From NCBI GenBank assembly GCA_035772405.1, contig JAYKKM010000309.1:1687001-1751000 (forward strand): a DNA stretch of 64,000 nucleotides, in the 5' to 3' direction. Below the pieces are notes generated by a model. The model did not search any database, was not told where the DNA came from, and was given only the letters and a program-made list of their open reading frames with translations. The first letter of the stretch is position 1. Every line of letters starts with the position of its first letter. A program made the position numbers and the translations under genes. Source of the DNA: Chrysogorgia sp. JL179-B06 (taxonomy: Eukaryota; Cnidaria; Anthozoa; Scleralcyonacea; Chrysogorgiidae). Positions 51,101 through 61,926 of this stretch are shown piece after piece.

Positions 51101-54100
51101 AAATGTAGCATACGGTTCGTCACGACCCGTACGGATCGACACACTATATTTACGGATCGACAATTAGCATACCATCCGTTACGACTCGTACGGATCGACA
51201 ACTTTTTTGAGGGCTACCTTAGCTACACACGATACTACTTATATTCACCGATGGAGAAATGTAGCATACGGTTCGTCACGACCCGTACGGATCGAAACGC
51301 TATATTTACGGATGGAGAATTAGCTTACCATCCGATACGACTCGTACGGATCGACAACTTTTTTGAGGGCTACCTTAGCTACACACGATACTTATTATAT
51401 TCACGGATGGAGAAATGTAGTATACGGTTCGTCACGACCCGTACGGATCGACACAGGAGAATTAGCTTACCATCCGATACGACTCGACAACTTTTTTGAG
51501 GGCTACCTTAGCTACACACGATACTACTTATATTCACGGATGGAGAAATGTAGTATACGGTTCGTGACGACCCGTACGGATCGACACTATATTTACGGAT
51601 GGAAAATTAGCATTATATCCGTTACGACTCGTACCGATCGACAACTTTTTTGAGGGCTACCTTAGCTACACACGATACTACAATTATATTCACGGATGGA
51701 GAAATGTAGTATACGGTTCGTCACGACCCGTACGGATCGACACACTATATTTACGGATCGAGAATTAGCTTACCATCCGATACGACTCGTACGGATCGAC
51801 AACGTTTTTGAGGGCAACCTTAGCTACACACGATACTACTTATATTCACGGATGGAGAAATGTAGTATACGGTTCGTCACGACCCGTACGGATCGACACA
51901 CTATATTTACGGATGGAGAATTAGCATACCATCCGATACGACTCGTACGGATCGACAACTTTTTTGAGGGCTACCTTAGCTACACACGATACTACTTATA
52001 TTTACGGATGGAGAAATGTAGTATACGGTTCGTCACGACCCGTACGGATCGACACACTATATTTACGGATGGAGAATTAGCATACCATCCGTTACGACTC
52101 GTACGGATCAACAACTTTTTTGAGGGCTACCTTAGCTACACACGATACTACAATTATATTCACGGACGGAGAAATGTAGTATACGGTTCGTCACGACCCG
52201 TACGGATCGACACACTATATTTACGGATCGAGAATTAGCTTACCATCCGATACGACTCGTACGGATCGACAACGTTTTTGAGGGCTACCTTAGATACACA
52301 CGATGCTACTTATATTCACGGAAGGAGAAATGTAGTATACGGTGCGTCACGACCCGTACGGATCGACACACTATATTTACGGATGGAGAATTAGCATACC
52401 ATCCGATACGACTCGTACGGATCGACAACTTTTTTGAGGGTTACCTTAGCTACACACGATAATACTTATATTTACGGATGGAGAAATGTAGTATACGGTT
52501 CGTCACGACCCGTACGGATCGACACACTATATTTACGGATCGAGAATTAGCTTACCATCCGATACGACTCGTACGGATCGACAACGTTTTTGAGGGCTAC
52601 CTTAGCTACACACGATACTACTTATATTCACGGATGGAGAAATGTAGTATACGGTTCGTCACGACCCGTACGGATCGACACACTATATTTACGGATGGAG
52701 AATTAGCATACCATCCGTTACGACTCGTACGGATCAACAACTTTTTTGAGGGCTACCTTAGCTACACACGATACTACTTATATTCACGGATGGAGAAATA
52801 TGTAGCATACGGTTCGTCACGACCCGTACCGATCGACACACTACATTTACGGATCGACAATTAGCATACCATCCGTTACGACTCGTACGGATCGACAACT
52901 TTTTTGAGGGCTACCTTAGCTACACACGATACTACTTATATTCACCGATGGAGAAATGTAGCATACGGTTCGTCACGACCCGTACGGATCGACACACTAT
53001 ATTTACGGATCGACAATTAGCATACCATCCGTTACGACTCGTACGGATCGACAACTTTTTTGAGGGCTACCTTAGCTACACACGATACTACTTATATTCA
53101 CCGATGGAGAAATGTAGCATACGGTTCGTCACGACCCGTACGGATCGAAACGCTATATTTACGGATGGAGAATTAGCTTACCATCCGATACGACTCGTAC
53201 GGATCGACAACTTTTTTGAGGGCTACCTTAGCTACACACGATACTTATTATATTCACGGATGGAGAAATGTAGTATACGGTTCGTCACGACCCGTACGGA
53301 TCGACACAGGAGAATTAGCTTACCATCCGATACGACTCGACAACTTTTTTGAGGGCTACCTTAGCTACACACGATACTACTTATATTGACGGATGGAGAA
53401 ATGTAGTATACGGTTCGTCACGACCCGTACGGATCGACACACTATATTTACGGATCGACAATTAGCATACCATCCGTTACGACTCGTACGGATCGACAAC
53501 TTTTTTGAGGGCTACCTTAGCTACACACGATACTACTTATATTCACCGATGGAGAAATGTAGCATACGGTTCGTCACGACCCGTACGGATCGATACACTA
53601 TATTTACGGATGGAGAATTAGCTTACCATCCGATACGACTCGTACGGATCGACAACTTTTTTGAGGGCTACCTTAGCTACACACGATACTTATTATATTC
53701 ACGGATGGAGAAATGTAGTATAGCGTTCGTCACGACCCGTACGGATCGACACACTATATTTACGGATGGAGAATTAGCTTACCGTCCGATACGACTCGAC
53801 AACTTTTTTGAGGGCTACCTTAGTGACACACGATACTACTTATATTGACGGATGGAGAAATGTAGTATACGGTTCGTCACGACCCGTACGGATCGACACA
53901 CTATATTTACGGATGGAGAATTAGCTTACCATCCGATACGACTCGTACGGATCGACAACTTTTTTGAGGGCTACCTTAGCTACACACGATACTACTTATA
54001 TTCACGGATGGAGAAATGTGTATACGGTTCGTCACGACCCGTACGGATCGACACACTATATTTACGGATGGAGAATTAGCTTACCATCCAATACGACTCG

Positions 54101-54800
54101 ACAACTTTTTTGAGGGCTACCTTAGTGACACACGATACTACTTATATTGACGGATGGAGAAATGTAGTATACGGTTCGTCACGACCCGTACGGATCGACA
54201 CACTATATTTACGGATGGAGAATTAGCTTACCATCCGATACGACTCGTACGGATCGACAACTTTTTTGAGGGCTACCTTAGCTACACACGATACTACTTA
54301 TATTCACGGATGGAGAAATGTAGTATACGGTTTGTCACGACCCGTACGGATCGACACACTATATTTACGGATGGAGAATTAGCTTACCATCCGATACGAC
54401 TCGTACGGATCGACAACTTTTTGAGGGCTACCTTAGTGACACACGATACTTATTATATTCACGGATGGAGAAATGTAGCATACGGTTCGTCACGACCCGT
54501 ACGGATCGACACACTATATTTACGGATCGACAATTAGCATACCATCCGTTACGACTCGTACGGATCGACAACTTTTTTGAGGGCTGCCTTAGCTACACAC
54601 GATACTACTTATATTCACGGATGGAGAAATGTAGTATACGGTTCGTCACGACCCGTACGGATCGACACACTATATTTACGGATCGACAACTAGCATACCA
54701 TCCGTTACGATTCGTACGGATCGAAAATCTAGATTTACGGATGGTGAAATATACCATACAGTCCGCTACGGCTCGCACGGATCGATACTCTGTTTTTACG
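48115..54800. repeat. 156-bp satellite array with 1,853-bp higher-order repeat
   Basis: About 42 monomers, each containing GGAGAAATGTAGTATACGG, CACGACCCGTACGGATCGAC, ACCATCCGATACGACTCG and TTTTTTGAGGGCTACCTTAG. Since 156 is 3 x 52, plus-strand ORFs read a 52-residue repeat (MEKCSIRFVTTRTDRHTIF...). The blocks beginning at 49843, 50625 and 51095 recur almost unchanged at 51696, 52478 and 52948, so a higher-order unit of 1,853 bp is present twice. Truncated monomers (for example at 51450-51490 and 53305-53345) mark the unit. Confidence 0.95.
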
Positions 54801-54886
54801 AGTCGTAATGACAAAACGACTTGTCCGATCGTAACCAAAATTTCACGAAACTAACGATCCGTATGCTTGCTACAGTATTGGACAAC

Positions 54887-55118
54887 CATCGCGATCGGAC
54901 GCCAGCCAAGTAAACTTTGATCGAACTGGCTTTGATAGTACGGGGTAGGTGTGTAACGAACATCGTCAAAGTCCGCTCGTTTGCCGGAAGTGGCGAACCG
55001 TTTGAGTTAATTCGTTGGCTCCAATAGCAAAATTCCAAGAAGCGTCGCTGAGATGAGCTGTATGTTCAGCGCGTTGATTTGGCGAGACCTTGAAAGAGTA
55101 GGGCGGTTGTTTGCTCTT
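54887..55118 (-). pseudogene. Tyrosine recombinase N-terminal part (YR element copy 2)
   Basis: The minus frame reads QSLEEQTTALLFQGLAKSTR, a TGA stop, TYSSSQRRFLEFCYWSQR, SPLPANERTLTMFVTHLP and IKASSIKVYLAGVRS, then breaks at the satellite element. This is the SAM-like core-binding domain of DIRS/Ngaro recombinases. It overlaps the end of the RNase H frame in another frame. Confidence 0.85.
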
Positions 55119-55646
55119 CTAGAGATTGCAAGTCAGACTGGCTTGCAAACCTTCGGGAATGTTGACGGGGGTCGGATGCGCGTGAGGTACCAGACAAAAG
55201 AACTCCTGGAAGTTCAAGCGAGAGAGGGCATCAGCGATTAAGTTGGTTTTACCGGGAATATGCACAGCTGTTATGTGAAATTTATGTTTAGCGGAGATGA
55301 GAAAAAGTTCGCGAACCAAGTACATGATATTTTCGTCTCTAGAAGTGCTGGCCTTGATGATATAAACGACGCTCTCGTTATCACAATGAAACAAAACGCG
55401 CTTTCGCGACCACCTATGGCCCCAAAGATGGCAGGCAAGAATGATAGGGTAAAGTTCTTTATAAGCCATACCTAAGGGTTTTTGTGAAGCCAACCACGCG
55501 GCACTGAACCATTTGCCTTGATAATAGGCGCCACAGCCTAGATTGCCTGAAGCGTCGGTTGAGAGTTTGAAGTCTGGTCTGGTGCCCATTCCGGGAGGTC
55601 GAGAAAGGATATGCCGTTCCACGATGGAAGAAACTCGTTCCACCAC
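55119..55646 (-). CDS. RNase H domain of YR element copy 2
   Basis: The domain shows FKLSTDASGNLGCGAYYQG (first catalytic D), KELYPIILACHLWG (E), LFHCDNESVVYIIKAST (D) and IPGKTNLIADALSRL (final D). In an intact element it is the C-terminal part of the RT polyprotein. Here a single-base loss near 55590 puts it in a different frame from the RT (PEWAP...RPDFKLS). The first residues of the frame (MVERVSS...) are out of register and not native. Confidence 0.9.
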   Translation of the reverse strand: MVERVSSIVERHILSRPPGMGTRPDFKLSTDASGNLGCGAYYQGKWFSAAWLASQKPLGMAYKELYPIILACHLWGHRWSRKRVLFHCDNESVVYIIKASTSRDENIMYLVRELFLISAKHKFHITAVHIPGKTNLIADALSRLNFQEFFCLVPHAHPTPVNIPEGLQASLTCNL

Positions 55647-57076
55647 TGTAGGTCGAGTTGGCAGTCCTTATTAAGGCGAATAAATTTCTGGTGGCGTTTG
55701 GAGTCTCGAAGCAGGTTAAAGAGGCGGCGTAGGAATGTGCGGCCCGGAGAAACCACTGAGCATGCGTGGTTGAGTTTACCCACGAGAGATTCGAGCGGTT
55801 TCCGAGTGCGCCCTTTTTTCGTGACCCAGTCCCGGATAATGCCAGTTAAGTAGTCGACCTTTTCTTGGGGTAAACGAGCTGTCATTTGTAATGAGTCGAG
55901 CTCTATTCCCAAAAACACTAAGCAAGTCGTGGGGCCCTCGCATTTTTCTGGGGCCAGAGGGATACCGATGTCGAGAGCAGCCCTTTTTATTGAACTCAAG
56001 GATTGCGCGCAAACATCCGATCCCCCCGGTCCAAGAGTAAAATAATCGTCTAGATAATGCAATAAATCTGCTACGTTGTAGTTGTGCTGCAGGGTCCATT
56101 CAAACAGGTCAGCTAAAGTGTTAAAAATAGCCGGCGCCGAGCGTAAGCCAAATGGTAGAGCAAGGTCGATGAAGTACTGATCGCGCCATTTCATACCCAG
56201 GAGGTATCGATCGTCGGGGTGTATAGGAATGATTATGTAAGCGTTGTTAATGTCAGTTTTGGCCATAAGCACTCCCTTTCCTGTTTTCACATTTAGGCGA
56301 ATGGCGTCATCGACTTTTCTGTACAAAACGGGAAATTCCTCTTTAAAAATACCATCGTTTACGCTGTGGTCGAAAGGAAAGGATAAGTCTAAAATCAAGC
56401 GCCAAGAATTTGGTTTATTTTTCTTGGGAATAACGCCAAAGCGGCTGGTGTGGACATAAGGGAATGGCGGCGTTGGGTTCGGTCCAAAAATTCGTCCAGC
56501 GCTAATTTCGTCCGAAAGGTATTTCTCAATTACCTCAGGGTGTTCGTAGTCCGAAGGACAATTGCTTGTCGCTGATTTTAGTTTAATTTTGTCAGTGTGA
56601 AAACCAATACGGAAACCGTCGCGAAGACCGGTAATAAGGTAATTAACTCGTGCACGATCTGGATGTGAAGATAATTGCGATGCCAAAAACTCGACGTTTA
56701 TCGGGAAATTAAGTAAAAGGTTCGTGAGAACAACAGCTGGACCGGTTGAGACCTTGAAAACTTTAGAATGGTTGTCTAGGGGGGTGCGGTCGTTAAAATG
56801 TTTATTTTTGGAAGGCTCGGAATGAGCGAGGCTGACGATCTGGAGATCGTTTTCGTTTGTCGTTTGAGCCAAACTGGTGGTCGGATCGTCGGTGGGGCCC
56901 TTCGCATCCGAGGACGGCGCAGGCGTGACGGTAACGGCATAAATCTTTCTGGCAGACGCACGACCCTTGATTCCACGAGATGCAGAGCTCGCGTTCGGTT
57001 GAGTCTCCCCGTGCTTCGAGACGAAATATACGTTGTTTATCGCGTGGGGACGAACGAACGATTTCTGAGTGACCAA
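55538..57076 (-). CDS. Reverse transcriptase of YR element copy 2
   Basis: A 512-codon frame with RT blocks in order: PYVHTSRFGVIPKKNKPNSW and RLILDLSFPFDHSVND; GVLMAKTDINNAYIIIPIH (motif A with the first D); LALPFGLRSAPAIFNTLAD (motif B); LLHYLDDYFTLG (motif C, YLDD); CLVFLGIELDSLQM; and the connection LESLVGKLNHACSVVSPGR. These match DIRS-type RTs. About the first 130 residues are low-complexity and overlap the end of gag in another frame, so the true start is uncertain. The frame ends by frameshift before RNase H. Confidence 0.95.
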   Translation of the reverse strand: MVTQKSFVRPHAINNVYFVSKHGETQPNASSASRGIKGRASARKIYAVTVTPAPSSDAKGPTDDPTTSLAQTTNENDLQIVSLAHSEPSKNKHFNDRTPLDNHSKVFKVSTGPAVVLTNLLLNFPINVEFLASQLSSHPDRARVNYLITGLRDGFRIGFHTDKIKLKSATSNCPSDYEHPEVIEKYLSDEISAGRIFGPNPTPPFPYVHTSRFGVIPKKNKPNSWRLILDLSFPFDHSVNDGIFKEEFPVLYRKVDDAIRLNVKTGKGVLMAKTDINNAYIIIPIHPDDRYLLGMKWRDQYFIDLALPFGLRSAPAIFNTLADLFEWTLQHNYNVADLLHYLDDYFTLGPGGSDVCAQSLSSIKRAALDIGIPLAPEKCEGPTTCLVFLGIELDSLQMTARLPQEKVDYLTGIIRDWVTKKGRTRKPLESLVGKLNHACSVVSPGRTFLRRLFNLLRDSKRHQKFIRLNKDCQLDLQWWNEFLPSWNGISFLDLPEWAPDQTSNSQPTLQAI

Positions 57077-57917
57077 CCGCCGCGGTATGGTAGTTATACA
57101 AGTCGGGCTTCGTCAAGCTCCAATCTTCGAGGCTACATGCGGCCGCTTCCCGACAAAACGCGCGGTCGTAGTTGTACCACGTCATTCCTCCGAAACGCTT
57201 AGCGGTACGAATAATCAATGCCATGTAGGCGAGGAGATCTCGTGCGCGGTTCGGGAAGTAAATGGCGATAACAGCTGTATAGCTATTAAAGCATTCCACC
57301 CAAGTCAAAATGTCAGAAACTTCTTGTTTCTTACGCTACATAACTTTCGGGACAATGGTAGAGCCCTCGATCGAGAAGGTTGTTGAGTCATCTTGAGGAT
57401 CTTCTAAATTTTCTGGTATCAACTCTGACAGCTCGATAAACTTATGCGAGGTAATTTGCGTTACCAGCTTTGCGGCGATTGGCGCCCGGCCAGGCCCAAG
57501 TATAAATGCCTTTTCGAAGCTACTACCACTGGACAGAAATTTGTCGGCAGTAAAAGGCATAATATCATTCACATTCGGGGTCATTTCTCGCCCGTCGTGA
57601 CGAGGATCGATTTGGTTAAAGGCGGCATTCAGGCTATGTGTTTGCGCGTCCCCACCAGTGGATTGGATAAAACTAGGAGCGGTTAACATACCTGAGTGCT
57701 GCCCTTGATAGCATGCTTCTCCAGTAGTTCCTTGTGTACTTGGGCCGGTCTCTTGCTGTTGTTGGACGAGGTCTGGTGGTGTCGGATGGACTGAGACATT
57801 TAAGGCGCGAAGTCCCGCCATGAACGCGGGTGATTGGAATGTAGTTCCCCAGTTCACGGAGGCGTCGTCGTGCGATGACTCTGGCGCGGAAGATGGGGCA
57901 TCTCGTTCGGAGGCCAT
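56802..57917 (-). pseudogene. Gag-like protein of YR element copy 2, split by one stop
   Basis: ATG at 57917 gives MASERDAPSSAPESSHDD and a hydrophilic N-terminal region. FSSGSS-like and ELIPENL segments follow, and a TAG at 57338-57336 interrupts the frame. The same frame then continues RKKQEVSDILTWVECFNSYT, NRARDLLAYMALIIRTAKRF, and a zinc-finger region CISWNQGSCVCQKDLCRYRH with CEGPHRRSDH, ending at 56802. The C-x8-C...C-x3-H arrangement before a GPH motif is usual in gag of DIRS-like elements. The single stop is most simply a mutation; programmed readthrough cannot be excluded. Confidence 0.85.
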
Positions 57918-57941
57918 GATATCCGAAAAAAACAAAAACGA

Positions 57942-58119
57942 TTTGCGATTTCGTGGAGCTCTTGATAATCGTGACACCCCTATTCGAGCAAGTGCACTAA
58001 TGGCAATGCGCAACAGTTCGTGCCAGTCTCCAGGCCGCTCCTCTCACCACGTGCTTGCCTCTATCGTATGCGGCGCGCGGTTACCTAGCTGTTAACCTTG
58101 GTTATTGTATAACCTCACT
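57942..58119. repeat. Split direct repeat A1 (5' end of YR element)
   Basis: TTTGCGATTTCGTGGAGCTC to ATAACCTCACT, lying just upstream of the gag ATG on the minus strand. It is a copy of A2 and probably carries the element's promoter. Confidence 0.88.
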
Positions 58120-58470
58120 ATACACAATAGACACTCACAGTTTATGTATACAAGTGTGTAAATAGACACAATAGACGTTAATATACACTAGACTTCTATT
58201 AGACTTATATAGTGTATAATTAGACGCTAATATACACAATATACACAATAGACACTCACAGTGTATGTATACAAGTGTGCAAATAGACACAATAGACGTT
58301 AATATACACTAGACGTCTATTAGACGTATATAGTGTATAATTAGACGCTAATATACACAATATACACAATAGACACTCACAGTTTATGTATACAAGTGTG
58401 TAAATAGATACAATAGACGTTAATCCACACTAGACGTCTATTAGACGTATATAGTGTATAATAAGCAATG
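58120..58470. repeat. 121-bp satellite, right side of YR element
   Basis: Three units starting at 58120, 58241 and 58362, each ATACACAATAGACACTCAC onwards. It continues the array interrupted at 41323. Confidence 0.95.
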
Positions 58471-58915
58471 GAGAATTGACAGAATATACGCCACCTGTCT
58501 ACTCAGTATAACTATACATTATATACGGTATACACTGTATAAATATACACAATATACTTCTTATGTCTAAACTGTCTATTCTGCAATACCGCGCCTTACT
58601 CGCCGATCGCGGTAGACCTATACCAAAGGATGACGATCGATTTTGATATGCAGGCGATCAAATCTATGTTTACATGTTTTATTGAATCGATCAAACTTAT
58701 GTTTAACTGTGCTATTGTACCATGAGTAGTGCTAGCTATCTTTTGCTTATTGTGAGCTAGAGTTAAAGAGTGTCTTTTCAAGGGCACTAAAAATAACGGA
58801 AAATATATGGCCTTTATGACCAATAACTTGTATATCTTGGTACCATTTCTAAGCTATTGAGTAAAATGTAATTTTGAGTTAAAAGTTAAAACATAAATTC
58901 TTCCACTATATCTTA
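58471..58915. other. No gene recognised
   Basis: TATACACT-rich decay of the satellite to about 58560, then unique sequence. The minus ORF at 58596-58823 is unsupported. Confidence 0.4.
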
Positions 58916-59651
58916 AAGGTCGGGTGACACGTGCGATTTTTTTCTCGCGCCGGCAACGCAACGGGTCAAATTTCATTGCGTTGCCGGCACGACTGATGAA
59001 ATTGCACGTGTCGCATATCTGGCGCGGTAACGCAATTGTAACTCGATGCGTTCGGCAATCGTTGCGGAAAGTTGAAATGTTTGAACTTTCGGCAACGATT
59101 GCCGAAAATATCAAATTACCCAGGCATTGTTTCAGCAGGAAACGCAATGATTATTTTAAGCCAGCCAATGAAATTCGCTTTGGTATGGACAGTGTGCTGT
59201 AGCGCAGGCTCGTTTCTTTCTGTTCCTAAACAAACAAACATGGTCGAGTATTTCTGCTGGCTTGATTGATTCACGCATTACTGTGTCTTTATTGTAAAGC
59301 GTTTCAGATCCTGCTGTGTCGTGGGCACCTAAATCAGGAAGAAGCTGACTGAAATACCGTTTGTTGTTTCTCTCTAGAAGCCAGGGTCGGCTCCAAATGC
59401 GTTTTCTTCTTTTATGTCCTCTTCGTCATCCTCTTCCAACAAAAGCATTGCTATGACCACGAGTTCTTTCTTCGACGCCATGTTGGTGTGATGTTAGCAA
59501 AGCACTAGTTCGCGGTGTTTTCATGCTAATATTTCCGACGCGGCTAAGCATCATTTCTCGTGTAACCACTTCGCTCGCGCGGGCAACGCAGTGAAATTTG
59601 ACCCGTTGCGTTGCCGGCGCAAGATAAAAATCGCACGTGTCACCCGACCTT
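58916..59651. mobile_element. 736-bp MITE with ~75-bp TIRs at a TTAA-like site
   Basis: AAGGTCGGGTGACACGTGCG begins the left end and its exact inverse ends the right. The arms continue through GCCGGCAACGCAACGGGTC. The left flank is CTTA and the right flank AAGG, so TTAA lies at both borders, shifted by one base. This suggests a TTAA-targeting superfamily (piggyBac or Kolobok), by inference. An internal hairpin (TTTCGGCAACGATTGCCGAAA) lies near 59090. Confidence 0.85.
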
Positions 59652-59885
59652 AAGGGGGAGTTTCACCTCAGTGGTTCATTCAAATTCCAAAATTTGGACC
59701 ATCACTATTTAGCAGGTGTTTAACTCTAATATGCAGAACCTATATCTTTTTTATCAGTTCAGAAACTGCTGAACTCCAGGTAGATGCTGAGACAAATGTT
59801 TGTTTTCAGTTCTGCATCGAACTGTAATCTGACACCGTAAAATTAACTGGTTATGGAAAACTTGATTTTACAGGCAACCTACGCC

Positions 59886-59887
<2 letters not shown>

Positions 59888-59933
<46 letters not shown>

Positions 59934-59943
59934 ACACACACAC
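59888..59943. repeat. Poly-C tract followed by (CA)n
   Basis: About 31 C residues and then about 12 CA units. The sequence around it (59652-60214) has no recognised gene. Confidence 0.95.
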
Positions 59944-60933
59944 AATCTCACATACTACGTAATGTATCTTGGTGAAAATGCACAATATAATAGCTAATAT
60001 GTCGAGTTATTTTCCTGTAAGCCATTTTTTTGTTATTCGCTATGGTTGCTACGGTAACGGGAAAAACAGATTTCAAACATGATTTTTACTATAACTCCTG
60101 CTAGCAAGTAGATATAAAAAAGGGCTAACATGTTCATGCTACATACCTACAGCTGGACATGTGCCAAAAATAGTTTATTGCCGTCAAAACGGTAGAGAGA
60201 AATGTCAGGAGGCACACAGGGAGCCGTAACGTGAAGCGAGTTTAACAGTAAAGCGGGTTTATTTGGTATTTTTACACAATAATTGTATTAAATCGTTATT
60301 ATCAGGAGAAATTACAGGCAACCAGACCAGAAAGGCAGCGAGTTAGTATTTACATCAATTCGGAAGGCCGTTGTGGTTGCCCCGCCCCCTTCGTTAGCGT
60401 CTCGCGCGCCGCGCGCGTATATAATATAAGAAAGAGAGAAGGGAAGCAACTTTATTTCGGTAGTGATTTGTTTTGACATCTAATATAATTGTTAGGTAAA
60501 ATATTAGCTTGAAAATCGGAAACATGATAGATTAAAGGTTAATGTTCACAGTCGTTTTGAAAATTTTGTAAATGAAAGCTGTGGTAACTTTTATATTGGT
60601 AACATTTTTAGTGGAGACCTTTCGTATCATCTGTGCCCCAACTTAACTCGACCACCGGAAGTCAATTAGTCAAACGCGCTTGCATCTGTCAATCTTTTAC
60701 ACAACATAAATAATATTTTGTCAACATAATTTTCTCCCAGCATATACATATTCCAGATATTTCGGCCATACTCTTTCGGAATTTACTTTCGTGTCTGTTT
60801 GCGAACAATCGGGTAATCGTTGCAACGGTAGAGGACACACAACCTCGTACCCAGGGTCTTCTCAGTGCCCGGGGAGGGAGCGCCCGGGATATGAGGGGAG
60901 TGGAGCGAGGGAAAAAAAGAGTTGAAAGCCTTG

Positions 60934-61926
60934 AAAGACCCTGGTAAAGGCTGATCACGTGACTCCAAGGATATTGGATTATTTTGTAACCTGGCTTATT
61001 CTCGCTTATATCATCCGGGGGCCCGGATCGCTGTGAAAACATACCACAAACTTCTATAATTGAAAGTATAAACAGTATATGGATAATTTACAAAGATTAC
61101 AATTTATTGGAGAGATAGTACGGACTGCAGACAAGTTGAAAGCCTTGAAAGATGGTGGATTACTTCGAAAAATACGTTGATTTACTGGATATGTGTTGCT
61201 GTCATAAGATAAACATGATTAGTATTTAAAATAATAGTCATAGTCTGAATGTATTATAATTGTAAATTAGAACTGTTCTGGCGTTTAAGATCTACGACGG
61301 CAACCTAGGACGGCGAAGGCAGTAAAAGCAACACAAATTTTAGCATTTGAATGAAACCACGGTCGATTGACTAGCGTATTTGACACTCCAAGCTTGTTTT
61401 ATGATCTCCAAAACGCTTCAATATTCCATCATTCAATAAGTCACATCTCTCATCTCTCCGCGAGTTACCGTCGTCCTAAAGACGTGAAAATGCTCTCAGT
61501 GGCGTTGTAAACAGAACGAGAACGGCGTTGAAATTACTCTTGGGAATAAAAATTATTCATTCTTATTGTTTCGCATGAAGATTATTTTGTTTGAACGATG
61601 TCCCCGTCCTAGGTTGCAGTTGTAGATCTTAATCCCTAAGTCCCTAATGTTTATCTTATGACAGCAACAAATGTCCGTAAATCAACGCATTTTTCGAAGT
61701 AATCCACCATCTTTCAACTTCTGTGTGCAGCCCGTACTGTCTTTCCAATAAATTGTAATATTTTTAAATTATCCATATGCTGTTTATACTTTCAATTATA
61801 GAAGTTTGTGGTATGTTTTCATAGCGATCCGGCCCCCCGGACTGATATAAGCGAGAATAAGCCAGGTTACAAAATAATCCAATATCCTTGGAGTCACGTG
61901 ACCAGCCATTACCAGGGTCTTCTCTT
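60934..61926. mobile_element. Nested element with ~285-bp inverted arms
   Basis: GACCCTGGTAAAGGCTGATC... (60938 onward) is mirrored by ...GACCAGCCATTACCAGGGTC (ending about 61920). Arm similarity continues to GTCATAAGATAAACAT near 61215 and its inverse near 61650. The left arm carries an extra GCCTTGAAA also found just outside the element (60921). About 430 bp of unique core has no ORF. The CGTACCCAGGGTC flank at 60846 links it to the repeat at 27517. Confidence 0.7.

Larger units (their letters stand above)
44909..54884. mobile_element. 10-kb TIR-bounded satellite element inside the recombinase gene
   Basis: The left end TGTCCAATACTGTCGCATTC and the inverse of the right end TGTCCAATACTGTAGCAAGC form TIRs that remain similar for about 33 bp, through TACGGATCGT. 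The insert splits recombinase codons ...YLAGVRS and SLHIENG.... GATCGC lies on both sides and may be the remains of a target duplication, though a few extra bases separate it from the TIRs. Subterminal TACGGATCGTA words are dense at both ends, and the right two-thirds is a 156-bp satellite. No transposase was recognised. Confidence 0.75.
41324..58119 (-). mobile_element. Ngaro/DIRS-type YR retrotransposon, 16.8 kb with internal insertions
   Basis: Minus-strand order: A1 repeat (58119-57942), gag, RT, RNase H, recombinase N-terminus, a 10-kb satellite-bearing insertion, recombinase C-terminus, 33-bp VNTR, B1 (41865-41725), A2 (41724-41553), B2 (41465-41324). A1 ends CCTCACT and B2 begins TAACATTTT; A2 joins B1 as CCTCACT-TAACATTTT, exactly the junction expected in a circular form. 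The flanking 121-bp satellite is continuous across the insertion with no target duplication. These traits define split-direct-repeat YR retroelements. Lesions in gag, RT-RNase H and the recombinase make this copy defective. Confidence 0.9.

Noticed and set aside
48115..54800. CRISPR-like or regulatory array
   Set aside because: No unique spacers between repeats and the context is eukaryotic; this is a tandem satellite with higher-order structure.
48115..54800. Hammerhead ribozymes in the 156-bp satellite
   Set aside because: Satellite DNA sometimes encodes hammerheads, but I found no CUGANGA core paired with a GAAA in the monomer on either strand.
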